From: Perilla frutescens
Lineage: Eukaryota > Streptophyta > Magnoliopsida > Lamiales > Lamiaceae
NCBI GenBank assembly: GCA_026008535.1
Contig: BRKX01000006.1
Location: 36,258,664 to 36,322,663, forward strand
DNA: 64,000 nucleotides
Reading direction: 5' to 3'
Part shown: positions 32,519 through 43,013 of the stretch, in pieces
How positions within the stretch are numbered: position 1 is the first letter of the stretch
How the letters are laid out: the number at the start of each line of letters is the position of its first letter
The notes under the pieces: generated by a model
Database searches by the model: none
What the model was told of the DNA's origin: nothing
What the model saw: only the letters and a program-made list of their open reading frames with translations
Made by a program: the position numbers and the translations under genes

Positions 32519-35515
32519 TGTAGCACCCCAAACCCGGAGGGGTCAAGGTGCTAATGGAAACACACGTCTTGGAGAAAATCCCATAAAAAAATTTCCAATT
32601 AGAGTAATCAAATTTAGATTTGCTATATCAAGAAGCTTACGTTTACTAGTCAAACACCAAGAATCAATATATTTGACATAATCAAGAACCAATAGAAATA
32701 GATCTTAAGAAAATTGACTGGTTAACTACATCAAAATAATAATAGTCAATTCATGAAATATAACGTGACCAAAACGCTCATAGATGTACACGTGGCAAAA
32801 GTCAAAGTTCAGGGGAAGCATAGAAATTAAGAATCATACAGTTGACCATCACCAAAGCTCACAGCGGAAGAATATGAATCATATAATAGTTTGACCATAA
32901 CAAATAAATTCAAAAGACGGTCAACTAAAAACAAAAGGTCCCCATTGGTCCACATCCGCCACCCGCCATCATCAATTATCTGTAAAACATTTTAAATAAT
33001 GGGGTTGAGTGCCAGAAAACACTCCGTGGACATACTCATACATTCGTCTCATAATTTGTATAAAAGAATTAACAATAATCATAATAAAGATTTCACATTT
33101 GACGTCACAATTCATATACTCATTAAACATAGTGGAGACCGACCCTAATGTGATCACATATCGTCTATAGCATATTCATAACTTATTCGGATATCCTCAT
33201 ATGAGTCGTATCAAATCCACAATGAGCAACATAAACATAAATCATAATTCATTTTTCCATATTGGATGAAAGTTTAAATACATTTTCGAAAGAGTTTTGG
33301 TAAGTAAGCCCACCTTCTAGCTAAATGTAGCTGATGCTTTAATCTTAACTTAAACGTGCTAAGCCTGCTGCCTCAGGTTAAGACCTACACATAAGGGTTA
33401 TGTCTTAGAAACTTATTAGGGTAATTAACCTATTCTATAATGTAAATAAGGGTATAAGGTATATCTATAAAATCAAGTCACGAAAAGACGACGCCTAAAG
33501 ATCAAACGGGTAATCCTAGCTTTAAGCTATACCCGAGCCCTTGATCGAGTATAATATATGGATTAAAATCATAATACTTAAAGTAAGGTTTGAAAGATAA
33601 TACAACACCAATAAAGTATTACTTATAATATAATATGCTTAATTTGAATTAACTTCAAAATTAAATAAAAATAGAAAAAGAAATAAAATAATTAAATACA
33701 TAAATAAAATTGTAGTCAAAAGGACTTGAACCCATGACCTTAAATGTAAAATAATGATACCTTAACTACTATACCAAATGATTTGATACAACATAAAACA
33801 AACTGTTTTTAATTAAATAGCTTCATAAATGCAGTGAATTAATTACACAAAATAAGCATTAAAACTGCAACAAATGGTTTTGAACCCTGGACCTCCTAAA
33901 CACCAACAGAGCACTTAACCATTAAGCTAAGCCATGTTTTCGAAACTAATCCTCTTTAATTAATTATATATTTAGTCCAGAAAGCTTTTATGATAAAAAG
34001 ATTAAAAAGGAATAAAATTACTTCAGTAGGATTAGAACCCTTGACCTCTTAGGCATTAATCTAAACAATAACCATTAAACCATATGTCATTTTCAAAATT
34101 TAATTGATGTTATTAATTAAATAAGGTTTAAAATCATCTAAGTTAAAAATAACTAAAATGAAATAAAACTACATTAAGAAAGGTCGAACCCTTACCCTTT
34201 TAATTAATAAATCTGAACGTATCCATTAAGCTAGATTCAATTTTCAAAATATATGGCTTGATTTTAATTAATTAAATTTGAAACAGAGGACATTAATTAC
34301 AATAAAGGAGATATAAAAAAATGCATGTATGAAGGTTTGAACCTTAGACCTTTTGATTAGTAAATTTGAACATATCCATTAAGCTAGTTACCATTTTCAA
34401 AATTTACACATGATTTTAATTAATGTAAAGTTGAAACAGAGAACATTAATTACAAAAAGAGATTTAATAAAATGCATGCAAAAAGATTTGAACCTTAGAT
34501 CTTTTAGAATTAATTTAATCATCAACCATTAGGCTACACAACCTTATGAAAATATTCATCTGTACTCTTTATTAAATAGTTCATAGATCTAAAAATAAAA
34601 ATAAAAAAAATAAAAAGACAAAAATAAAAATAAACACATACAAACACACGCCCAAACACGCACACACAAACAATCAACACACACATACTCACGGTAAAAC
34701 ACGCACACACAAGCACAAATCCATCTCTTTTCTTTTTTGCTTTTTCTTTTCTTTTCCTTTTCATTTTATTAATCAACCATTTAATATCTAAGGTGTTCAT
34801 GAACACCAAGAACACCATAAACAAAATTTAAAATGTAATTTAAATTCACTCATTCAAAACAGCCCCTAAATAACAATATATAAACTAAAATAAAAAATAA
34901 AGTTTAAATATAAAGAAAGAAATGAGGTATTAAAAGGCTAGGGATTAACCCATTTTTAGATCCGAAAATCAGAAGCCTAAACCTCAAGATTTCTTAAAAA
35001 AAATCGAAGAACAAGAAAGAGGAGAAGAAGAAGAATCTAAAAATGTAATTGCATGTAAAAAAAAGGGTGCCGGAATTTTTCCGACCGGCGGCTGCGCCGG
35101 CGGGGAGGAGGGGAGGCGAGAGGGAGGTGAGAGGGAGAGAGAAGAGAGGGATGGGGGCTGACCTAAAAATGGATCCTCCAAAATGACCTAGCTAAGGAGT
35201 GGAATGGGTATTTATATCCCTCCATATCTTAACCTAAATTTTAATTAAATTCCTAATTAAATCATAACTTGGCCAAATGAAGTCCCACTTAGGTGAAATT
35301 AGTCTCTATGGATACGTATCGACGAGCACTATCATCTACCATATTCGATCGTCTCGTTCCGATAACTATAGGTCTCGAAAATAATTAAAACATAAATGGG
35401 CTAAAAAGCCCATGAATTGGGCCTAAATAATAAAATGCCTAAATTTATTCATTTGGGCCATGAAATCATAATTAAAAATAGATTTGGGCCTATTATTAAA
35501 TCTTGGGGTGTTACA
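32519..35515 (-). repeat. Element E 5' LTR
   Basis: Direct copy of 23,694-26,675 with small indels and scattered substitutions. TATA box at plus-strand 35,209-35,217. The second copy of the tRNA-like array is inside. Confidence 0.95.
33720..34540 (-). repeat. Array of six tRNA-like modules in the E 5' LTR
   Basis: The same six units as in the 3' LTR, with B-box-like sequences starting near 33,723 and ending near 34,495. The A and B boxes are largely kept between the two copies, although flanking bases differ. Confidence 0.75.
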
Positions 35516-36425
35516 GTATGTTATATCTGGTCTACTTGTAGTGAGATAAAGGAGAGTCCTAATCATGCTTCTATATAAAGTTTGATCAACTTCAGCTCCT
35601 ACATCATCTTTTCCAATCTTGACTGTAGTGCTGATAGGAATTCTTTTGTGTTTAGAATTTTCCAGCTTAAACTTTTTGACCAATGTTCTAGCATACTTGG
35701 ATTGTGAGATGAATATACTTTCTTCTGACTGCTTTATGTGAAGCCCAAGAAAGTATTTCAGATCCCCAACTAAGCCGATCTGAAACTCAGTTTCCATGTC
35801 TCTGATAACGTCTTTGACCATCTTATCAGACGCTGAACCAAAGACTATATCATCCACATATACTTGAACCACAATTACTTGTGACTTCTCTTTTCTGATG
35901 AATAGTGTTCTGTCTTCTCATCCTCTGTTGTATCCTTTGCTAACCAGGTATGTAGTCAGTCTTTCATACCATGCCTGAGGAGCCTGCTTCAAGCCATAAA
36001 GTGATTCTTTTAGTTTGAAGACATATTCTAGATGATGTGGATGTTCAAATCCTTTAAGCTGAGCTAGAAAAACATCCTTCTTCAAAAAACCATTCAGAAA
36101 AGCACTCTTGACATACATCTGGTATAGCTTGAACTTTATGATGCAGGCCATGGCTAGAAAAAGTTTCATCAAAATCAATGTCTTCAATCTGAGAATATCC
36201 TTGAGCAACCAGTCTAGCTTTGTTTCTTGTAATGTTCCCAGCTTCATCAGTCATATTCTTGAATATCCACTTGGTTCCTACTATGTTGACTCCTTCAGGT
36301 TTCTGCACTAGATCCAAAACAACATTCGTTTTGAACTGAAGAAGTTCTTCTTGCATAGCTTCAATCCAGTAGTCATCTTTCAGGGCTTCTTGGATGTTCT
36401 TGGGTTCAATCATGGAGGTGAAACA
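35516..36425 (-). pseudogene. Element C reverse transcriptase
   Basis: Copia RT. It begins near 36,420 (MIEPKNIQEALKDDYWIEAMQEEL) and goes on through WIFKNM, GLKQAPQAWYERL, and the catalytic YVDD in VQVYVDDIVFGS (about 35,845-35,870). It is interrupted at 35,515 by E. Frameshifts near 36,150 and 35,915 break it. The piece upstream (integrase) is at 61,990-63,000, beyond element F. Confidence 0.88.
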
Positions 36426-37942
36426 TGTTGGTCCCGGGTGAGTCGGTATCAGTTTAGGGGGGTGAATAAACTGATTCAAAAACTTTTACTTTAGATGCGG
36501 AATAACAGGGCCCTTTGACTCGCTTGATGAAACTTATCTATGCACAAACTTGATAAACAGTTGAGACAGTTTGAGTGCAGCTTGTGTGATATTGTGTGCA
36601 GTTAGAGATATGCAATTATCAATATAGTACATCACACAAGAGATTTATAGAGGTTCGAAGTCTCAAACTTCTACGTCCTCTCTTCCTTCGCAGAAGGGCA
36701 ACTTCACTATATAACTTGAGTTTCTTTACAAATTACACAATGAAGGACAGTTGGCTGAACCTGGTAACTGCTCTCTACCTCATCTAGTCGACGGCTCACA
36801 CATGAAGTCCCTAACTGCTCGCTAGGAAGGTAGGTGCTATTGTCGTCTTTACAAGGTTTTAGATCTCTTTCGATCTTCAAGAGGTTAGTCTTGAACAGAG
36901 GGTATCAACTGATGTGCTTCTTGAACAGTGATTTTATGACCGTTGAGTTCCATTGTCCATTGATCAGTGGCTCTGATGGCTCATCAACGGCAGGTGGTCT
37001 TTAATGATCGCTTGGATCATTTGGTTGAAGTAGCCATTACTCTGCCAATCAATGTTCATTAAATTCCAGGATCTTTCAAGGAGCATTTATTCTAAGATAC
37101 GCTGATCTAAGCAATACACTCCAGGAGTCTTCTGGCTTCAGCTCTCTTGGCAGTTTAGAATTTCAGTTGGCAGTTTTGGATTTCTAAGCTCAGTTAGATT
37201 ATCGTTCCAGCTGGCAGTTCTGAGCTTGTCAGCTGAGTTTGACTATTGCTCCAGTTGGCAGTTCTGGGCTCATCAGCTGAGTCTGGCTATCGCTCCAGTT
37301 GGCAGTTCTGAACTCATCAGCTGAGTCTGGCTATCGCTCCAATTGGCAATTATGGGCTTATCAGTTAAGTCTGGCTATCGCTCCAGTTGGCAGTTCTGGG
37401 CTTGTCAGCTGAGATTGGCCATTGCTCCAGTTGGTAGTTCTGGGCTTGTCAGCTGAGATTCGCCATTGCTCCAGTTGGCAGTTCTGGGCTTGTCAGCTGA
37501 GATTGGCCATTGCTCCAGTTGGCAGTTCTGGGCTTGTCAGCTGAGATTGGCAATTGCTCCAGTTGTCAGTTCTGGGATTGTCAGCTGAGATTGGCCATTG
37601 CCGCAGTTGGATACTGTCAGTCTCTCGCTTAAACTGACATTCTATCAGTTTCTACAGTCTTTAGTCAACTCCTTTCTCCCTCAGCTCAGCTGACTTGATT
37701 GTCAGCTTGTTTTGACTGGTATGACTCCTCAGCTAAGTTGAACTTAGACTGGATGACGTGTATTTCAACTTGTGGGCCATTCTTCAGATCGGTTGACTTT
37801 GACTCTTCTTGAGTTCTTCTTTGATGATGCCCTGAGCTGGTCAGCTTCGATCTACAGCTTGAACTTTGGTCAGTTTTTCATAAATAATTTTGACATCTCA
37901 TCAAAACCTTATCTAGGGGTTCCTTGATAGTTTTTCCTAACA
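36426..37942 (-). repeat. Element F 3' LTR
   Basis: Plus-strand ends are TGTTGGTCCC and TTCCTAACA. A TATA-like TTATATAG (minus) is at about 36,707-36,714. It contains the 44-bp repeat array, here with nine units. Confidence 0.93.
37205..37600 (-). repeat. 44-bp minisatellite in the F 3' LTR (nine units)
   Basis: Nine head-to-tail 44-bp units, CTCCAGTTGGCAGTTCTGGG plus the following 24 bases. Most units contain the palindrome TCAGCTGA. The units on the right are more uniform than those on the left. Confidence 0.95.
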
Positions 37943-37958
37943 ATTTCCCCCTCTTTGA
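37943..37958 (-). promoter_or_regulatory. Element F polypurine tract
   Basis: Minus-strand CATCAAAGAGGGGGAAAT abuts the LTR start TGTTAGG. It is similar to the tract of element C. Confidence 0.85.
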
Positions 37959-38450
37959 TGATGTCAAAACTTTGTTGATGATGATGGAAAAACTGCAAGT
38001 GTAGCGAATGCTTTAAATAGAGTCTTACAGTCAGTGCACATTCATAGCATATTGAGATAAATTGACTCATGATTTTCATTCAATTATTAGAGCATTTGTC
38101 ATTCATGCTTATCATTCAAATATCAGAGCATGTCATATTCATAGCATATTGAGACAAATTAACTCATGATTTTCATTCAATTATTAGAGTATGTCAATTT
38201 TAAGAGCAATTTGGGCTTATTCATGCTTCTTATTCAAGTATCAGAGCATGACTGAAGTATTAGAGCATAAAGAGTTATGTCAAAACATTCAGGCTTGAAG
38301 TAAAATCATATCAAAACTTGTATTATATATTCATTCTAAGGCATAATTTCAAGGGTTAGTAGTTAAGACTACTAATCTACTTCCTGAATGTTGCTCCAAT
38401 TTCTCCTTCTCCTTCTGCTCGATTCTCCTCTTTCGTGGAATCCTTGTAGT
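37959..38450 (-). repeat. Element F 3' untranslated segment with 97-bp tandem duplication
   Basis: AT-rich noncoding segment. A block starting TTCATAGCATATTGAGA at 38,041 recurs at 38,138 (97-bp spacing). Shorter ATCAGAGCATG repeats follow. No coding signal is seen. Confidence 0.7.
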
Positions 38451-38451
38451 G

Positions 38452-40097
38452 TCAATGCTTCCCCTGAAGCTGATCTTCCCCTTCATGATGAATTTCTCTT
38501 TGAATTTGATCCCAAAGAGTCATGCATCCATCATCATCCTGTCCATCTTCCCCCTTTTTGGCATCATCCAAAAGGTGAAGTGGATCGCATGATGGAAATG
38601 ACAAATTTGGCAGAAAAGTGAAGGCGATTGCCAAATTGTCATCATGAGTTGAGGGAACTGAAGGAATGGGCATGGGCGGAGGGGCGGAGAAAGCCATGCA
38701 TAAGCATCTTCAGTTGGCATGAACTGACCTTGATCAGAGATGTCGTGCTCTCTGAAGTCCATGAGGACCAAGCTGTTGAAGATCTCATCAGTTGAAGGAA
38801 TGGATGGATCACCAACGAAGGGTGTATACGAGGAGTTGGTTGGTTCATTGTCGGGGAGAGAGGCATCGGCGGGTATACTGAGCTGGAGTCGTTTGATCAT
38901 TGAATCCATGATCTCCGAGAGTGTTGGAGGTGAGGAGAGTGGATGATTCATCCAGTTGTGACTCCATGTGCCCTCGCTGATCTAGAAGGCAGAGCCACGG
39001 GTGTGGATGAGGTGGAACATAGTTGACTCATCTAGTTGAAAACGAGATATGTGGTACTGCAAGTACCGCCGCAGTTGTGCGAAGAGGGAGGAGTCATTGT
39101 CCTCAATGAGACCAAAGCAGCTTCGGAGCTAGTGGTCAAGAACGGCTTCAAAATCAACCTGAATATAGTCACTCTGGACTAAAGATGGAGGTTGGGATCT
39201 GGTTGATATTGTGGGCTGATCACTCAAACTTAAAAGAGATGCACTCTCCAGCATCAGCTCTCTTTCGTCAGTAGAGCTGACGGGTGCCTCCAAGGGTGCC
39301 TTTCCTCGATCTGAGTTTGAGGGCCCTTATGGGTGTGGACGCTTCGGGTTCTGATGGCAGTAGATGGTGGGGAGCATGTCCCGTCTTTCGAGTAGTTTTC
39401 CAGTTGTTATGATCTCATCAAACTGGCTTTGTATGATGTGGCTTATGCGATTCATAAAGCTGACTCTTTCTCGGAATGTGCCAGTTGATGGATCATACGC
39501 CGCTCGCTCGACATTGGCTCTCAGTTGCGCAAGGATGTAGAAAGCCCAGTCAGCTTGACATCCAAAGTAGAGAGCGGCTGTGAGATGAGCCTTGATCTCG
39601 GAGAGATGGACGATCTCGAAGTTGCCATGGATAATATGGTTGGTGATATCCAGAAGTTGGATGATATCACTTTGCAAGCTCTCCTTTAATCTGTGCGAAC
39701 TGTCGTTGTGGCGCACATGAGGAAGCTTCCAAGTTTCCCATAACTCATGTTTGGATGGCAGATTTAGGTCCATCACGTCTGGGCCTTTGTCGGGGATGTG
39801 TAGAGTGGACATCATCGCGTCCTTTGTGACCGTGATCACCTGATTCTTTACGGTGGAGATGATGTTGTCACCGTTGATAGTTGCATTGTAGTAGAACTCG
39901 GCAACATAAGCAGGTATGTTCTTGACCGGCAACAGTGTCAAGAAGGGGAGCAACCCAGTCGCCGCCAACGGTCGATAAATCTTTTGAAAGACATCAGGGC
40001 CAAGATGTGCATTTAGCATCTCTAGATTTAGAGATTTGTCCTTTCTCATCTTGCGCTCAAGAGCTTTAATATCCACCATGGGAAATGGAGGCTTCAT
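38452..40097 (-). pseudogene. Element F extra ORF X3
   Basis: Starts at ATG 40,097 and is open to 39,327, then continues with stops; its C-terminal part is readable at 38,951-38,520. The N-terminal domain has YVAEFYYNATINGDN and a VKNQVITVTKDAM...LHIP block, matching the order seen in X1 and X2. A diverged stretch near 39,060-39,090 (LFAQLRRYLQYH) recalls the RYIYWFLW block of X1. There is a strong CAGTTG/TCAGTT word bias. No signal peptide is obvious. I take it as the most 3' of three tandem gene copies; the exact end is uncertain. Confidence 0.65.
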
Positions 40098-40220
40098 TTC
40101 TGCAAAAGTATGATATTTAGTTTAGAAATGCAAGAGTTTTGATGAGTGAGATAAGGCTTAGCAAAAGATCGAATCAGAGAGAGAGATAGATTTTCAGATC
40201 GAAGCCTTCATCTCTTTACT

Positions 40221-40230
40221 CATATTTATG
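40221..40230 (-). promoter_or_regulatory. TATA-like element upstream of X3
   Basis: Minus-strand CATAAATATG, about 125 nt upstream of ATG 40,097. A CTCTCTCTCT leader stretch follows it at 40,175-40,187. Another candidate, CTATAAATAG, lies at 40,436-40,445. Confidence 0.45.
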
Positions 40231-40445
40231 CATCTTTGCATGTAAAAATCGAGAGTACGCGATTGCTTTTCTTAGCTGATCAACCATCTGATTTGATGGT
40301 TGATTAGCTGAATTAATGACGCAAGTATCTCAGCCGTTCAACGGTTAAGTGACTTTATGATCGTGTGGCTGAGATGTAGCCAATTTGAAAATGGGGTAGT
40401 TGTCATAAATAGCGAAATATTTTCTACAGATCTTTCTATTTATAG

Positions 40446-40754
40446 CTCATTAAAATATATTTTCTTCGTCTCTTTGAAGGGTTGGTTTAAGATCCATGCA
40501 GAGATATTAATGACAACTTTGTGATATAGAGCCTGATTTTCAAATTGTAACCGTTGACATATAATATGAGATATTTCATAATCGCATCGGTAATAATATA
40601 GTTAAGGTAAGCTTTTGAATTTAAAAAGACTTATCCTTAGTCAGTTGGGATACAGTCCAACTGATTGATGACGCGGTAGTTGGTTCAGTAGTTGAGTTTT
40701 GATACTCAGTTGTCATTACTGAGCTGGCAGCAGTTGAGGTTGCAACTGAGTTGA
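40446..40754 (-). other. Spacer between X2 and X3
   Basis: Noncoding. Dense in TCAGTT/AACTGA and CAGTTG words in its right half. No other structure is seen. Confidence 0.5.
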
Positions 40755-42637
40755 TCAGTCGGTTTGATCAGTTGCTCGACTTTTCTGTAGACAGCTTCCA
40801 CTTCTTGAAGGGCCTAGCTGGATTAGCTGCATTGCTTTCTTTGGATGCAGTTTTGTGCGTGGATGGTGCAGGCCTTTCTCTGTCTTCTTGGCTTGGCAAA
40901 GGTGAAGCTGGATCTCAACTGACGAGCTCTTCATCCTTTGACTAAGGGAGTGTGAGATTCCCTTTGGCGATGACCGAAATTGATCATTTTTCTTGGTCAA
41001 CTGCGCACCTTTTGAGCCTGACGTTAGTAGTGGAGTTACATAGCTTTTGGATAGGAGATTTAGTGACGTGGCAGTATCTTCATCATCACTGTCTCTTGCA
41101 TCATTGTGCCTTGTATTCCTTTGAGAAGCTATGACTTCAGTGTGAGATCGGTGAGGTCCTATCCTTTTGACAGCAGTTGGAGTTTGTCGTGATGGCTCAG
41201 CTGACTGACTTGATAGATTATCAAAGTTCAGCTGACGACAAAGTGAGTCATTTGGGCAGTTGACTGGTTGACCTGCAGTCCTAACTGCTTGAAACATAAA
41301 TCTGGATTTGAATTCGGCCAGTAAGGCGGTTGCTGGAATCTTGTTAACCATCCGGTGATTCATGATGTGCTGAACTTGCAAATTGGTTGGAGGGAATGGA
41401 TTTGATGATCCTATCCATTTGATGCTCCAAGTTTTATCTATTTGCCAGAAGCTCATGCCATGAAAGGCCGTTAGCAAGAAGTGAGACTGGATAGACATAG
41501 AATGTTTCCAGTTGTACCAATAGAAATATCGGTGAAGTTGTTTAAACAACTCTTGATCTCGTTGTGCAACAACGGTGAAGTGAGTGAGAAGGAGATTGGT
41601 CACTTCCTTTTGTGCACTTTTGACTGCATATTCACCACTGTAGAAAGTACGAATATTCTCTTCAGTCAGCTGGAGCGGAGGGCATATGCCTCTGAAGTAG
41701 TCTGCTCTATAGTTTAGGTGGGGGATTCCAATGAATGGAATAAACTCATCTGGATCATAGCAAACCTAGAAATCAACTGGCGATCCGTTCTTAGATTTGG
41801 GAGAGTGAACGGCGTTGGCAGTTGAGTTGCTTGAACTCTGGTTGCTCATCTTGGCCTTTCCTCTTCTCTTCTTCTTTAGGGACTGTAGATGAGCAGTTCC
41901 TTTCTTGGGGATCCAGTCGGAGAATAGAACCGCTAATGATTCATCACTTGGAAGGTTCATAAGATCTTCAAGCATTTTGCTCATCCTTAGAACAAGTCCG
42001 ACCTTGGACTCAAATTTGCCAGACTTCTTTGAGTCTGTAGCTTTGATGACTTGATGCTTGAATTGTTGAATGACAAATTCTACCCAATTTGTTTGTCTTC
42101 CTTCAGCAAGGTGAATCATGACCTTGTATCTCTCTTGGGTGAGTTGGCTTAGACTTCCAATTGCTCCGAACATCATCTTGTTCGTTATATCAAGTAGAAC
42201 TCCATACTCGGGCTTGAGATCAGTTTTAGCGGTGGTAAAACTGAATTGCTTGTTGCAGGTTGAAGCTTTCCAGTCTCTCCAGTGCGACTCTGCAGATTCC
42301 TTTAGATCTTGAACGGATGAGCCTTTTTTTGTGGAAGTTGAAATACTTCAGCAACTGTTTTCTCATTGATGTGTAACATCCTTCCTTGAATCACTGAAGA
42401 TATCATCTTCCCATCTACAGATAATTTTGCTTGAAGCAAGAATTCACTCACCAAATTTTGTCTAAAGAATTTTGGTGGTGTTTCCAGGTAGTGAAGAACT
42501 CCTGTTTTGTGAAGATTTGACAGAAGGATTGGATTCTTTGATTCATCAAGAATCAATTGAAATTTCTGTCTGTCAAGGAATTTATCTCTCATGAGTTGGT
42601 TTTTGAAAGAATTTGAAGATCTGGATAATTCGGCCAT
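40755..42637 (-). pseudogene. Element F extra ORF X2
   Basis: Starts at ATG 42,637. The N-terminal domain (FRQNLVSEFLLQAKLS...VIQGRMLHINEKTVAEVFQLP) ends at 42,302, where a frameshift moves the reading to the frame that continues from 42,176 to 40,755, with a stop near 41,766. The middle has a basic KKKRRGKAK cluster like a nuclear signal (about 41,860-41,880). The second domain (about 41,730-41,370) has IPFIGIPHLNYRADYFRG, a CPPL motif, RYFYWYNWKH and AFHGMSFWQ. The same motif set is in X1, so the two are paralogs. The C-terminal third is polar and low in conservation. Confidence 0.75.
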
Positions 42638-42749
42638 CTTTGAGGTTGGCTGGAATTTTTGAAAATTTAAGATCGTTTGAGAGAGAGAGAGAGAGGTTTT
42701 GAGATCTTTTTGGAGGAGGAGGCTTTTTGAGAGGCTTGAGAGAGAGGGG

Positions 42750-42757
42750 CTTTTATG
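42750..42757 (-). promoter_or_regulatory. TATA-like element upstream of X2
   Basis: Minus-strand CATAAAAG, about 115 nt upstream of ATG 42,637. It is followed by a CT dinucleotide run at 42,679-42,696, a common feature of plant 5' leaders. Confidence 0.45.
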
Positions 42758-43013
42758 AGTTTTTGGACTGGCTCATAGATATGATGGTTGAAATGGTACT
42801 AGTCTCTGATTTCTTTTGGTCGTTGGCAATTAATGACCTTGACACGTGTCATTGTTTTGTAACGGTCAAAATTTCAAAATAAATGTAAATCTTGACATTT
42901 ATTTGAAATAAAAAAGATAAAATTTTATAAATATTTATCAGAAGATAATTACAACTAATTAACAAGAAGTATACTTAAGGCTTTTCTAATCATGTTTAAG
43001 TTTGATCAGCCTC

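Larger units (their letters stand above)
23694..35515 (-). mobile_element. Element E: Tekay-type chromodomain gypsy element
   Basis: Complete 11.8-kb insertion with LTRs of 2,982 and 2,997 bp, flanked by GTATG (23,689-23,693 and 35,516-35,520). The primer site TGGTATCAGAGC (tRNA-iMet) and a purine tract after GGGACGAAATTC are both present. Order on the minus strand: 5' ORF, gag, protease, RT, RNase H, integrase, chromodomain. Lesions in protease, RNase H and integrase make this copy non-autonomous. The LTRs are close to identical by eye. E inserted into the RT of element C. Confidence 0.95.

Noticed and set aside
37205..37600. Regular 44-bp repeats suggestive of a CRISPR array
   Set aside because: Units are contiguous with no unique spacers, lie inside an LTR and recur in the second LTR. 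It is a minisatellite in a plant retroelement.
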